A stretch of DNA of 64,000 nucleotides from an uncultured Bacilli bacterium (GCA_910587065.1 CAJUMA010000005.1:1-64000); one strand, 5' to 3'. Positions 25,400-35,279 are shown, counted from the first letter of the stretch. Notes: generated from the sequence alone by a model not told the origin. A program made the numbers and translations.

Positions 25400-26872
25400 A
25401 TGGAAACAAAAAAAACGGAATTTGGAAAAGAAGAATATATAAAAATATATGAATACAAAAGAGTAAAAGTTAAGGATACTATTTATGATGTACTACGTCT
25501 TGATGACATCGCATCAGCAAACAAGTACGAAAACGAGTCAGAATATGATATAGAATCAGGTAAATATAAAGATAGAAAAGTTGCTATTTTATTTACAGAT
25601 GAAGGTAAGGAGGATTTTTACTGCCTACCTTTAACAACTGTAGAAAAAAATTTAATGACGGATATGAATCCTGATGATAAAGAAAAAATAACTTATGATA
25701 ATTACCTTGCTAAATGTCCGAACGCCGAATATCAAGTTGTGGAATACTTATGTGGCAGACCCATTCTAAAAATACTAACAGATGATGCTATTAAAGAACA
25801 CTTTAAATATGCAGCTTCTCCTTCCGTTAATGAAAGTCTTTTAAATATTATTGGAGATGGTACTGCCCAATCATTCACAATAGACCCAACAACAATAAGT
25901 AAAATAGTAGGGAAAGAAAACGCTTTAACTTTACAAGATCCGAATAAAAACATCAGAAGTCTTAGTGAATTTGATATTGGAAGCAAATACACAGAGTTAA
26001 AAAAGAAATTAGTTGGTTTAGATGAGCAATTAAAAATACTTCTTGCCAACATAACAAAAAATATTTCTCTTTCCGTTTCTGGAATGGATAAAGAAAAAAC
26101 GAAAGAATTAAAAAGTAGCTTACTTATTCATGGGCCAGCGGGAAGTGGCAAAACTTTTATGATTACTAGCTCTGCAGGATTATTTAATGTACCTTATGTT
26201 ATCGAAGATGCCACTAGATATTCACCAGTTGCTTATAAAGGTTCTGATATCGAAGATATTTTATTAAATCTTTATAGGGCGGCTCATGAAGATAAAGAAG
26301 CTTTTGAACACGGGATAATATTTATAGATGAATTTGATAAAATTTGTAAATACTCAACACCAGAGGATTATGCAGTTAAACAAGATACCCAAAATTCTTT
26401 ACTAACTTTAATGCAAGGAACAGTGATTCATAAAACAGTTCGTAAAGGTTTAAGTGAAGTAGAGCTTGAACTCGACACATCAAATATCACTTTTGTACTT
26501 TCAGGAGCTTTTGAAGGTATTTTAAATGAAGAAAATGTTGATATAGATGATTTAGTTGACTATGGCATGATTAGACAACTAGCAGGAAGAATTAAACAAG
26601 TGATTAGGACAACCAATCCAACTAAAGAACAATTAAAAGAGGCATTACTAAATAGTAAATTCAGTTATTTAAAACTCATAGAAGAATACTTTAGTATATA
26701 TAACATCAAATTAGATGTATCTCCTGAATTTATGGATGCCATAGTAGAAGAAGCTTATAATAAAAAAAGTGGTTATAGAGGTCTTTCGGCTGCTATAACA
26801 AAATGTATAAATGATGTTTTATTTGATGTTTATAGTAGTAAACAAACTGTAGTTAAACTACAAATAAAATAA
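25400..26872 (+). CDS. ClpX-like AAA+ ATPase with novel N-terminal region
   Basis: 490 aa. Residues about 200-490 form an AAA+ module: Walker A GPAGSGKT (about 244-251), Walker B IIFIDEFDK (about 306-314), the pore-region equivalent and a C-terminal small domain with GYRGLSAAI (sensor 2 region like GARGLR of ClpX). The first 190 residues do not contain the ClpX zinc-binding domain and are not recognised. An IGF-type ClpP-binding loop is not evident. It starts 5 bases after the flavoprotein gene and probably ends that operon. Substrate unknown. Confidence 0.75.
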   Translation: METKKTEFGKEEYIKIYEYKRVKVKDTIYDVLRLDDIASANKYENESEYDIESGKYKDRKVAILFTDEGKEDFYCLPLTTVEKNLMTDMNPDDKEKITYDNYLAKCPNAEYQVVEYLCGRPILKILTDDAIKEHFKYAASPSVNESLLNIIGDGTAQSFTIDPTTISKIVGKENALTLQDPNKNIRSLSEFDIGSKYTELKKKLVGLDEQLKILLANITKNISLSVSGMDKEKTKELKSSLLIHGPAGSGKTFMITSSAGLFNVPYVIEDATRYSPVAYKGSDIEDILLNLYRAAHEDKEAFEHGIIFIDEFDKICKYSTPEDYAVKQDTQNSLLTLMQGTVIHKTVRKGLSEVELELDTSNITFVLSGAFEGILNEENVDIDDLVDYGMIRQLAGRIKQVIRTTNPTKEQLKEALLNSKFSYLKLIEEYFSIYNIKLDVSPEFMDAIVEEAYNKKSGYRGLSAAITKCINDVLFDVYSSKQTVVKLQIK

Positions 26873-26903
26873 ATAATTTGATATAATGAATTAGGTGATA
26901 ATT

Positions 26904-28700
26904 ATGGATTTAAGCCATATTAGAAATTTTAGTATAATTGCGCATATCGATCATGGAAAATCAACTCTTGCTGATCGTATACTTGAAATTACAGGATCTG
27001 TTGATAAGCACGATATGAAGAATCAATTACTTGACAGTATGGATCTCGAAAGAGAAAGAGGAATAACTATCAAACTAAATGCAGTTGAGTTAAACTATAA
27101 ACATAATAGTGAAGATTATATATTGCATTTAATAGATACTCCAGGACATGTCGATTTTTCTTATGAAGTATCGCGTAGTTTAGCAGCTTGTGAAGGAGCA
27201 ATATTAATAGTTGATGCGGCTCAAGGAATTGAAGCTCAAACATTAGCTAACCTTTATCTAGCCTTAAATAATGATTTAACAATTATACCTGTAATTAACA
27301 AAATAGATTTACCTAATGCTGATGTTCCAAAAATAACAAAAGAACTAGTTGACGTACTAGGTTTTTCCGAAAGTGAGATTATTTTATGTTCTGGAAAAAC
27401 AGGAGTTGGTGTTCCCGAACTAATAGATGCCATAATTGAAAGAATACCAGCACCTAAAAAGCCTGAAACATCGGAAACAAAAGCAATGATATTTGATTCC
27501 TACTTTGATCCATATCGTGGAGTTATTGCATCAGTTCGTGTTTTTAGTGGGGAAATAACAAAAAAAGATATAATCAAAATGATGGCAACAAATGCCGAAT
27601 ATGAAGTTGTTGAATTAGGCGTAAATACGCCAAAACCTAAGCAATTAGATAAATTAACAACTGGGCAAGTCGGATGGATTAATGCCTCAATTAAAACAAT
27701 AGATACGGTAAGTGTCGGAGATACAATTACAACAAAATCTCATGAAACAAAAACACCACTTCCTGGATATCAACCAATGAAACCAATGGTTTATTCAGGT
27801 CTTTTCCCAATCGAACCAAATAAATTTGAATTACTAAAAGAAGCTTTAGAAAAATTAAAACTAAATGATGCTTCACTATCGTTTGAACCAGAGACTTCAG
27901 AAGCTTTAGGATTTGGCTTTCGTTGTGGTTTTCTAGGACTTTTACATATGGAAATAATCGAAGAAAGAATAACTCGTGAGTTTGGAATTGAAATAATTGC
28001 AACATCTCCTTCTGTTATATATGAAATAGAATTAACTAATGGAGATACTTTATATTTAGATAGTCCAGCAAAAATGCCAGATCGAGCTAAGATTAAAGAA
28101 ATTCGTGAACCTTTTATTACAACTAATATCTTTGTACCAAGCGAGTATATTGGTTCCATTATGGAATTATGTCAAGATAAGAGGGGAATATATAAGTCTT
28201 TAGAGTATATAAATGATACAAGAGTAAATATTCATTATGACTTACCATTATCTGAAATAGTTTATGATTTTTTTGATAGATTAAAATCAAGCACTAAGGG
28301 ATATGCCTCATTTGACTATGAATTATGTGGTTATAAAGCTCAAGACTTAGTAAAAATGGATATTTTAATTAATGGAGACGTAGTTGATGCTCTATCATTA
28401 ATTGTTCATAAAGATTTTGCCTATAATCGTGGTAAAAAGATAGTTGAGAATCTAAAAGAATTAATTCCAAGACAGTTATTTCAAGTTCCTTTACAAGCAA
28501 GTATTGGTTCCAAAGTAATTGCAAGAGAAACTATTTCTCAAATGCGTAAAAATGTTTTAGCTAAATGTTATGGTGGAGATATATCAAGAAAAAGAAAACT
28601 ACTAGAAGCCCAAAAAGAAGGAAAGAAAAAAATGAAAATGGTAGGATCGGTTGAAATACCACCAGAAGCTTTCTTAAGTGTTTTAAAAACAGAAAAGTAA
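26904..28700 (+). CDS. lepA: Elongation factor 4 (LepA) GTPase
   Basis: 598 aa from the ATG at 26904 (AGGTGAT upstream; the in-frame GTG 26895 is part of the SD). G1 AHIDHGKS, G2 RGITI, G3 DTPGHVDF, G4 NKIDL, then EF-G-like domains and the LepA-specific C-terminus (CYGGDISRKRKLLEAQKEGK). LepA helps remobilise stalled ribosomes and 30S assembly. Promoter TGATATAAT just upstream. Confidence 0.97.
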   Translation: MDLSHIRNFSIIAHIDHGKSTLADRILEITGSVDKHDMKNQLLDSMDLERERGITIKLNAVELNYKHNSEDYILHLIDTPGHVDFSYEVSRSLAACEGAILIVDAAQGIEAQTLANLYLALNNDLTIIPVINKIDLPNADVPKITKELVDVLGFSESEIILCSGKTGVGVPELIDAIIERIPAPKKPETSETKAMIFDSYFDPYRGVIASVRVFSGEITKKDIIKMMATNAEYEVVELGVNTPKPKQLDKLTTGQVGWINASIKTIDTVSVGDTITTKSHETKTPLPGYQPMKPMVYSGLFPIEPNKFELLKEALEKLKLNDASLSFEPETSEALGFGFRCGFLGLLHMEIIEERITREFGIEIIATSPSVIYEIELTNGDTLYLDSPAKMPDRAKIKEIREPFITTNIFVPSEYIGSIMELCQDKRGIYKSLEYINDTRVNIHYDLPLSEIVYDFFDRLKSSTKGYASFDYELCGYKAQDLVKMDILINGDVVDALSLIVHKDFAYNRGKKIVENLKELIPRQLFQVPLQASIGSKVIARETISQMRKNVLAKCYGGDISRKRKLLEAQKEGKKKMKMVGSVEIPPEAFLSVLKTEK

Positions 28701-28724
28701 GAGAAGTTAGAATACTTCTCTTTT
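28699..28724 (+). terminator. Terminator of lepA
   Basis: AAGAGAAGT and ACTTCTCTT with a 6-base loop and TTTT tail; it includes the stop codon. Confidence 0.85.
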
Positions 28725-28800
28725 ATGTTGGAAATTGACAGAAAAAGTGTATAATTTTTCAAAAAACAACCAAACACTTGTACAAAAATGCTATGATTAA

Positions 28801-29712
28801 TATACAAATCAACCCGAACATACTCCTTTAGAAGATGGTTCACTTATTACAACAATCAAGAATTTAAATTCCGCTGAATTAGTAACTGATGATACGGACG
28901 ATGCAAATCTAAGATATATTGGAGGTAATCCAAACAACTATGTAAGATATAACAATGAGTTATGGAGAATAATTGGAATTATGAATAATATGACTACTGC
29001 TGACGGAGAAAAAAGGAGTTTAGTTAAAATAATGCGTGCAACAATTTTGCCAGAGGCATATGATTGGTATGGCTCAAGACCAGAAATTATTTGGCATACA
29101 TCTGCTTTAAGATATAATTTAAATGAAGGAAATTATTATAATTCTCTTACTGACAATGCAAAGACCATGATACAAAGTGTTGAATGGAATATAGGTTTAC
29201 AAGAAGATGATAATGAGTATTTAGCGAAGAAAACGTATGAAGTTGAAAGAAGTCATAATATATCAAGTTTATATCCATATTATAAATGGACAGGTAAAAT
29301 TGCATTGGAGTATTTAAGTGACTATCTATATGCTTTTGGTGGAGAAAACAGTGATATTTGTCTTGCAAATTATCCATCAATTGGGGATAACCCATATTTC
29401 ACCAACCAATGTTTTTATGAAAATTGGATATCAAATCCAATTGAAGAAGCAAAAACTTATAACGGAAGTGAAGCATATTTTCAGTTAGCTACATTAAATG
29501 TTAGTTCTTATTTTTATAAGGATAACACCTATGCTACTCAAAGGCATCACACAATAGGGACATATGTTACTGGAGATGTAAAACCAGCATTTATTATAAC
29601 AACATCAACATCTTCAAATGATAGAATCAAACCATCCCTATATTTAAAACCAAATGTTAATATAGTAGAAGGGGAAGGTACACAGGATAATCCTTATATT
29701 CTTGAAATATAA
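28801..29712 (+). pseudogene. 5'-truncated surface-protein remnant
   Basis: The open frame begins right after a stop at 28798-28800 and has no start codon or SD before the ATG at 28981, which lies inside a conserved-looking block (NLRYIGGNPNNYVRYNNELW, then RIIGI). Coding sense is clear from 28801 on. I know this block and the C-terminal SLYLKPN...GTQDNPYILE style from uncharacterised surface or prepilin-like proteins of gut Bacillota. The N-terminal signal and stalk are missing, so it is likely a gene fragment inserted between lepA and hemW. A functional 243-aa protein from 28981 is less likely. Confidence 0.65.
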
Positions 29713-29722
29713 TTAAATGAAT

Positions 29723-29746
29723 CAGCCTTATACGAGGCTGTTTTTC
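29723..29746 (+). terminator. Terminator after the surface-protein remnant
   Basis: CAGCCT, loop TATACG, AGGCTG, then TTTTTC. Confidence 0.75.
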
Positions 29747-29800
29747 TTTCTATATTGAAATTTAAGCATATTTATTATAAAATTTTGTTAAGGTGATAGT

Positions 29801-30883
29801 ATGGAGGCAGTTTATATACATATTCCTTTTTGTAAGCATATTTGTTCTTACTGTGATTTTCCGAAAGTAATACATATAGATTCTTTCGTGGATGATTACC
29901 TTGAAAGTTTAAAACAAGAAATAGAGGATAGTTATGAGGGAGAACGTATAAAGAGTATATATATTGGAGGTGGGACTCCTTCTTGTTTGACAAAAAGAGA
30001 AAGAGTTAAATTATTTAGAATATTAAGCATATTTAAATTAACTCCTGATTGTGAATATACTTTTGAAATTAATCCTGGAGATATAGATGATGATTTACTA
30101 GATGATATAGTTGAAGGTGGGGTAAATCGCGTAAGTATTGGCGTTGAATCATTTGACCAAGATAAACTAAAAGTTTTGGAACGGGAGATAAATTACGATG
30201 ATTTAGAAGAGAAAATATCCCTAATTCGTAAAAGAGGCATAGAAAACATTAATCTTGATTTAATGTATGCTGTTCCTGGAGAAAAATTAAATATTTTAAA
30301 ACAAGATATAAAAAAATTAATAAGTTTGCATCCTACACATATTTCAACATACTCCTTAATTTTAGAAAATCACACTAAACTTAAAAATGCGAATACTGAA
30401 TATATAAGCGAAGATTTAGATCGAAAAATGTATGATACAATATGTGATAAATTAAAAAAAGCAGGCTTCGTGCATTACGAAGTGAGTAATTTTTCTCTCC
30501 CTGGCTATGAATCAAAACATAACATAAACTATTGGAACAATAATGAATATTATGGATTTGGCTTAGGCGCTTCAGGTTACAAAGATGCTTTTAGATATAC
30601 AAATACAAAAAATCTTCATGAATATATAGCAGATAATTTTAGACAAGAATCACTTTTAATGTCTTATAAAGATCAGATGGACAACGAAATAATGTTAGGA
30701 CTTCGAAAACTAGAAGGCATAAATGTCGATGAATTTTACAACCGCTATGGTGAAAATATTCAAGATATTTATCCTGTAAGAGACTTAATGGCAACAAACG
30801 ATTTAATTTATAAAAAAGGTTATCTTTTTATACCACAAGATAAAATATATATCATGAATGAAATACTAATTAAATTAATATAA
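29801..30883 (+). CDS. hemW: HemW-type radical SAM protein (heme chaperone family)
   Basis: 360 aa. Radical SAM cluster motif CKHICSYC (Cys11, Cys15, Cys18) near the N-terminus, then IYIGGGTPS, TFEINPGD, NRVSIGVESF and GLGASGYK. HemW-type members were long annotated as oxygen-independent coproporphyrinogen oxidase but act in heme delivery. It normally follows lepA in Bacilli; here the remnant gene separates them and hrcA-grpE-dnaK is not downstream. SD AAGGTGAT. Confidence 0.9.
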   Translation: MEAVYIHIPFCKHICSYCDFPKVIHIDSFVDDYLESLKQEIEDSYEGERIKSIYIGGGTPSCLTKRERVKLFRILSIFKLTPDCEYTFEINPGDIDDDLLDDIVEGGVNRVSIGVESFDQDKLKVLEREINYDDLEEKISLIRKRGIENINLDLMYAVPGEKLNILKQDIKKLISLHPTHISTYSLILENHTKLKNANTEYISEDLDRKMYDTICDKLKKAGFVHYEVSNFSLPGYESKHNINYWNNNEYYGFGLGASGYKDAFRYTNTKNLHEYIADNFRQESLLMSYKDQMDNEIMLGLRKLEGINVDEFYNRYGENIQDIYPVRDLMATNDLIYKKGYLFIPQDKIYIMNEILIKLI

Positions 30884-30942
30884 TGTTATTGAAAAAAAAT
30901 GAAATGTTTGTTAGAATTACAATTAAGATAGAAGGGTATGTA

Positions 30943-32493
30943 ATGAAAAAAATTAATAAGATAATAATTTGGGGGGTAACGATATTAGCAGTTTCTTTAC
31001 CTATGTGTGCAGAGGCTGCAACATTAAAGTTAGATAATTCCAAAAGAACTAACGAAAAAGGGGTTTTAAAATTCCCTTTAATTGTTGAAGTAAAAGAAGG
31101 AGAAAAACTTGAAAATGTAGATGTTGATTGCAACTGTGGGGGCGACTTAGACTCTGAATGTAAATTCGAAAAATCATCAGATGGATCAATTCTTTTTAAA
31201 GATAAAATATTTGGTTATTATGATGTAACAACAAGTCAAAAAACATTTCCCCCTGGTTCAACAGAAATTGGTTATTTAGTTATAAATAATAATTTAGCAT
31301 CACAAAGAAGCATAACTTTTTCGGTAACTAGTAAAAAAGTAAAATCAGAAATAGAAAATAATACAGTAAGTATCACTGCTAAAGAAGTGGAAAGAGAAAA
31401 AAGTCATGATGCAACTCTTAAGTCATTAAAACTTTCACAAGGAACAATGACTCCAGCATTTAATCCCAACACTTATGAGTATACAGTGTATAATATTGCT
31501 GATACAATTAACTCTGTTAACTTAACATATGAATGCAATGCTGGACAATGTGATCTTCAAGTTGTTGGAGCAAGCGGAAGACAAATTAGATTACAACAAG
31601 GAGAGAACAGGGTAGAAGTAGTTGTCGGAAGTGAAGCAGGAGATGATGCTGATACCAAGACATATATTTTAAATGTAATAAGAGGTGAAAGTGGTTATAA
31701 TTCTGCTAAACTTGCAAGTCTTTCTTTTGGCGATTACACACTTACTCCAGCATTTAAAAGTGACGTTACTGAATATAATTTAACAGTTCCTAATAATGTG
31801 ACTTCTGTAGTTAATGTTATGAAATTTGAAAAAGCTGATGAGAAAGCTAAAGAAACTTTAAATGGCTTTGATAACTTTATTGTAGGTGAAAATAAAGCGA
31901 CTATTACAATCGATAATGTTAATGGTGATGAAACTGTAACTTATACTATAAATATTACAAGAATGAACGACACAGACATTGAAGTTTTAAAATATAAAAA
32001 TAACGAAATTACGTTCCGTGATTCCGATGGCATACAAGTCACATTAAACGAAGAAGACTTTAAAAAACAATATGTTGATGAATGGGAAAAGATTGAAAAT
32101 AATACATATAACTTTGATGTTGATGGAAATATCATAATTGAAAGTCCTGATTCATCAGATAAAAAAGAAGAGAAAAAGAAAAAAAACAATACATGGCTAA
32201 TTATCGTTATTATCGTAGTTGGTCTTATAATAATTGGTGTTTCTGGATTCTTTATATTCAAAAAGAAAAAGCCAAATGATAAGGATAAAAATGATTCTTC
32301 TAATTTAGGTGATAAAGGTGATATAACTGAAGAGGAAAAAGAAACAACTGAGGCGTCAGAAATTGATGAAGAAAATGTTGAAGAAGAAGTAATAAAAGAA
32401 CAAAAAAATAAAGAAAATAATACAATGGATATTGATGAGGCCTTAGTTGATCTAATGAGTACTAGAAAATATGAATTCAAGGATGAAGATTAA
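30943..32493 (+). CDS. Surface protein with signal peptide, two cadherin-like domains and C-terminal anchor
   Basis: 516 aa from the ATG at 30943, where a clean signal peptide begins (MKKINKIIIWGVTILAVS, cut expected near AEAA); upstream in-frame codons to 30883 lack this. An N-terminal beta domain with a Cys cluster (VDCNCGGDLDSEC), then two cadherin-like beta-sandwich domains (about 153-249 and 253-343), one membrane helix (about 416-440) and an acidic cytoplasmic tail of about 75 residues. The same domain type occurs in the large prepilin-like protein at 6756. Probably structural or adhesive at the cell surface. Confidence 0.75.
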   Translation: MKKINKIIIWGVTILAVSLPMCAEAATLKLDNSKRTNEKGVLKFPLIVEVKEGEKLENVDVDCNCGGDLDSECKFEKSSDGSILFKDKIFGYYDVTTSQKTFPPGSTEIGYLVINNNLASQRSITFSVTSKKVKSEIENNTVSITAKEVEREKSHDATLKSLKLSQGTMTPAFNPNTYEYTVYNIADTINSVNLTYECNAGQCDLQVVGASGRQIRLQQGENRVEVVVGSEAGDDADTKTYILNVIRGESGYNSAKLASLSFGDYTLTPAFKSDVTEYNLTVPNNVTSVVNVMKFEKADEKAKETLNGFDNFIVGENKATITIDNVNGDETVTYTINITRMNDTDIEVLKYKNNEITFRDSDGIQVTLNEEDFKKQYVDEWEKIENNTYNFDVDGNIIIESPDSSDKKEEKKKKNNTWLIIVIIVVGLIIIGVSGFFIFKKKKPNDKDKNDSSNLGDKGDITEEEKETTEASEIDEENVEEEVIKEQKNKENNTMDIDEALVDLMSTRKYEFKDED

Positions 32494-32505
32494 TCATCCT
32501 TTTTC
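32479..32505 (+). terminator. Terminator of the cadherin-like-domain gene
   Basis: AAGGATGA (32479-32486) and TCATCCTT (32494-32501) with a 7-base loop holding the stop codon; T-run follows. Confidence 0.85.
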
Positions 32506-32551
32506 TTTCTAAAAAACTTGAAAAAGGCACGCCAATAATTAGTAAAAAACC

Positions 32552-32580
32552 TTGCAAACAACGAAAAAGTGTATTATAAT
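32552..32580 (+). promoter_or_regulatory. Promoter of rpsU-yqeY
   Basis: TTGCAA (32552-32557), 17-base spacer, TATAAT (32575-32580). Near-consensus, as expected for a ribosomal protein gene. Confidence 0.8.
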
Positions 32581-32608
32581 ACAATTGAACTGAGAGGAGG
32601 GCAGCAAA

Positions 32609-32800
32609 ATGACAAAAGTTGAAGTAAAAAACGGCGATATTAATGGTGCTTTAAAAAGATTCAAAATGAAAGTCGCTAAATCTGGTGTCCCTTCTGAACT
32701 AAAGAAACATAAAGAATACAAAAAACCTGGCGTTAAAAGAAGAGAAGCAAAAAAAGAAATGATAAAGAATTCTCGTAAGAGAAACAAAAAAAGAGGGTAG
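32609..32800 (+). CDS. rpsU: 30S ribosomal protein S21
   Basis: 63 aa. Basic protein with GALKRFKMKVAKSGV and the C-terminal KRREAKKEMIKNSRKRN helix typical of S21, which helps 16S rRNA anti-SD access. Strong SD GAGAGGAGG. Followed by yqeY as in many Bacilli. Confidence 0.94.
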   Translation: MTKVEVKNGDINGALKRFKMKVAKSGVPSELKKHKEYKKPGVKRREAKKEMIKNSRKRNKKRG

Positions 32801-32836
32801 TTAGGTACTTTCTTTTTATTTAGAAGGAGATAATAT

Positions 32837-33274
32837 ATGTTAGACCAAATAAAAAAAGATTTAATTAAATATATGAAAGAACAAGATAAATTTAAATTAG
32901 ACGTTATTCGTATGCTTAAAAGCGCTATTCAAATGGAAAGTATAAATTTAAAACATGATTTAAGTGATGATGAAATATTGGCTGTTATAAAAAGAGAAGT
33001 AAAAAAACGTAATTCTTCTATTGAGGAATATAAAAAATTTGGTAAAGATGAAGTTGTTGAATCATTAAAAAAGGAAATAGAGGTATTATCGGTTTATTTA
33101 CCTGAAGAATTAAATGATGATGAACTTGCTAAAATAATTCATGATAAAATAAGTAAAATAGACTCGCCATCTATAAAAGACATGGGCATCATTATAAAAG
33201 AAATATCTCAAGAATACGGAGCTCAAGTAGATATGTCTAAAGTATCAAAACTAGTTAAAGAAAAATTATCATAA
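32837..33274 (+). CDS. yqeY: GatB/YqeY domain protein
   Basis: 145 aa. Stand-alone helical domain related to the tail of GatB; blocks DVIRMLKSAIQMESI, AVIKREVKKRNSSIEEY and LSVYLPEEL are family marks. Likely binds tRNA-related substrates, role unproven. The rpsU-yqeY pairing is conserved in Firmicutes. SD AAGGAGAT. Confidence 0.93.
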   Translation: MLDQIKKDLIKYMKEQDKFKLDVIRMLKSAIQMESINLKHDLSDDEILAVIKREVKKRNSSIEEYKKFGKDEVVESLKKEIEVLSVYLPEELNDDELAKIIHDKISKIDSPSIKDMGIIIKEISQEYGAQVDMSKVSKLVKEKLS

Positions 33275-33293
33275 GCACATATGTGCTTTTTTT
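33273..33293 (+). terminator. Terminator of rpsU-yqeY
   Basis: Perfect palindrome AAGCACAT/ATGTGCTT followed by a T-run. The loop would be formed from the innermost bases. Confidence 0.85.
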
Positions 33294-33326
33294 ATTTCTT
33301 ACACATATAATTTATTGGTGGATATT

Positions 33327-33560
33327 ATGTTCGATATAATAAAATCATATTTTAAAAAAGAAAAATTTTATATTATAATAACAAGTAATTCTCTTTATAT
33401 AAAAAACTATAAAAAACTTATCAACATTGATGAAAATGAAGTTTTAGTGGAATTAATATCAAATATTATGAAGATTAATGGTAAAAATTTAATACTTAAA
33501 AAAACAGTGGGTAAAGACTTAGTTATAAATGGCGATATAGAAAGCGTTAAATACATATGA
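33327..33560 (+). CDS. yqfC: YqfC-like sporulation protein
   Basis: 77 aa from the ATG at 33327 (GGTGGATATT upstream; the TTG at 33315 is rejected). The pattern ITSNSLYIKNYKKL, then INGKNLILKKTVGKDLVING and a terminal GDIESVKYI fits YabP/YqfC, small proteins of the sigma-E regulon. It overlaps yqfD by 4 bases, the Bacillus order. Confidence 0.8.
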   Translation: MFDIIKSYFKKEKFYIIITSNSLYIKNYKKLINIDENEVLVELISNIMKINGKNLILKKTVGKDLVINGDIESVKYI

Positions 33561-34690
33561 TTATTATAAAAGTAAAGAATAATACTAAAAGATTTATAAA
33601 AAAGTGTTTAACTCAAGGAATTGATTTATATAATATTGTTTATGAAGATTCATATATTTTAGTTACTATCAAAGAAAGCGATTTAAAACAAATAAAGAAA
33701 CTAAACTATTATTCAAAGATAACGAAATATAAGACACTTGGTAAAAAAAAGATTATTCTAAATATAAAGAACAATTTATATAATATTTTTCTTCTTATCC
33801 TCTTTATTGTAGTAATATTTGGAATATCAAATATAATTGTAAAAGTAGAAATAAAACATGAAAACAAATATATGATAGAAAGAATAGATGAACTATTAAA
33901 AGAAAAAGGTATAAAATCATTCACTCTTTACAAATCAAATAATACTTTAAATAAAATAAGCGATGAAATAACGCAAGAAAACAGGGAATTTATAGATTTT
34001 TTATCCATAACAAGAACAGGAATGAAGTATACAGTTAACATAGAGGAAAGAATAATAAGAAAAGAAGAAGAAACAAAAGAAAGATGTCATATAATAGCAA
34101 AAAAGAACGGAGTCATAACAAGTATTGATACAAAAACAGGCGTTACTTTAATTGAAAAAGGCAAACTTGTAAATAAAGGAGATATTTTAATAAGTGGCGA
34201 AATCATTTTAAATGAAGAGATAAAAGGAAATGTCTGTGCCAGTGGAGACATAAAAGCTAACACTTGGTATAAAATAAATATAAGTTACCCGTTAACGAAA
34301 ACAATAAAAAAATATACTAAAAGAGAAAAAGTAAACATCAAAATGTATGATAAGTATTTTAAAAAAAGATTATATGAAAACTTTGATGAAAAAGATATCT
34401 TCAAAGTTGGTGCACTACATCTAGTAAGACAAAAGGAATATACAGAAGAAACAGTTAATATTACGCATGAAGACGCTAAAAACTTAGCAATTGAAGAAGC
34501 GCTAGTTAAATTAAAAGAAAAATTGGGAGAAATTCAAATAATTGATAAAAAAGTTTTGAATAGTAGTACAAATAATAGTAAAATAGAGTTAGAACTATTT
34601 GTAAGTGTTAATGAGTCAATAGGTGAAATACAAGAATATGAAGGTCGTGAGAAAATTGATACCAATGAAAGTGTACAACATACTAATTAA
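33557..34690 (+). CDS. yqfD: YqfD-like sporulation membrane protein
   Basis: 377 aa. One membrane segment (about 73-94), then an external part with CHIIAKKNGVITSIDTKTGV and VNKGDILISGEI, a lipoyl/HlyD-like hinge typical of YqfD. Part of the mother-cell sporulation gene set in Bacillus; precise role unclear. Coupled to yqfC by a 4-base overlap and to the VanZ-like gene by overlap of its 3' end. Confidence 0.85.
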   Translation: MIIIKVKNNTKRFIKKCLTQGIDLYNIVYEDSYILVTIKESDLKQIKKLNYYSKITKYKTLGKKKIILNIKNNLYNIFLLILFIVVIFGISNIIVKVEIKHENKYMIERIDELLKEKGIKSFTLYKSNNTLNKISDEITQENREFIDFLSITRTGMKYTVNIEERIIRKEEETKERCHIIAKKNGVITSIDTKTGVTLIEKGKLVNKGDILISGEIILNEEIKGNVCASGDIKANTWYKINISYPLTKTIKKYTKREKVNIKMYDKYFKKRLYENFDEKDIFKVGALHLVRQKEYTEETVNITHEDAKNLAIEEALVKLKEKLGEIQIIDKKVLNSSTNNSKIELELFVSVNESIGEIQEYEGREKIDTNESVQHTN

Positions 34691-35279
34691 TTTGTTACCA
34701 ATGATAATTCTTTTTTCTGTTGTAATGGTCTCAATAAGAATAATAACTTGTATCTATAGCAAAGAAAAAATTGTCTTTTATAAAGAACTCAAAAACTTGA
34801 TTTATATAATTTATTGTTTTGCCTTATTTAATTTAGTAACAACAACAGACTTTGAAAGCTTTTCTAATAACTTTATCCCTTTTAAGGAAATCATGCGATA
34901 TCACACAACAAGCGTTCTGTTTTATCGTAATGTTATAGGTAATATCGCCCTTTTTATTCCTTTTGGGTTTATAGTTACCGATATGATTCGCGAAAAAGCA
35001 CATAAATCAAATGTTTTAATAATATCTTTAATAACCCTTTTAACATCACTTACAACAGAAGTTATACAAATGTTTATTGGAAGAAGTTTCGATATAGATG
35101 ACATTATTCTTAACCTTGTTGGAGGAATAGTTGGTTTCATTTTTTATCATCTAACATACTTAATATATAAACATATTCCAAATAGATTTAAAACAAATAG
35201 AATAAAATTTTTATTCTTTATGACCATGATAATAATATTTATATTGTTCTTTATTATTTTATACGAGGTGGGAAGATGA
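34638..35279 (+). CDS. VanZ-like membrane protein
   Basis: Five membrane segments, with the VanZ family block NFIPFKEI, then RNVIGNIALFIPFGF and a conserved EVIQ (residues vary with start). The start is uncertain: ATG 34638 follows AGGTGA at 11 bases; ATG 34668 lacks a good SD; GTG 34623 overlaps the SD. It overlaps yqfD by about 50 bases. In B. subtilis phoH and yqfF/pgpH lie here, so a VanZ-like gene has replaced them. VanZ relatives affect teicoplanin response in some bacteria, but no resistance is claimed here. Confidence 0.75.
   Translation: MKVVRKLIPMKVYNILINLLPMIILFSVVMVSIRIITCIYSKEKIVFYKELKNLIYIIYCFALFNLVTTTDFESFSNNFIPFKEIMRYHTTSVLFYRNVIGNIALFIPFGFIVTDMIREKAHKSNVLIISLITLLTSLTTEVIQMFIGRSFDIDDIILNLVGGIVGFIFYHLTYLIYKHIPNRFKTNRIKFLFFMTMIIIFILFFIILYEVGR

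Noticed and set aside
28735..28755. TTGACA and TATAAT upstream of the truncated surface gene
   Set aside because: Spacing is only 9 bases, so they cannot act as one promoter.
34638..35279. VanZ-like gene as glycopeptide resistance
   Set aside because: VanZ-like membrane proteins are common in gut Bacillota; no other van genes here.
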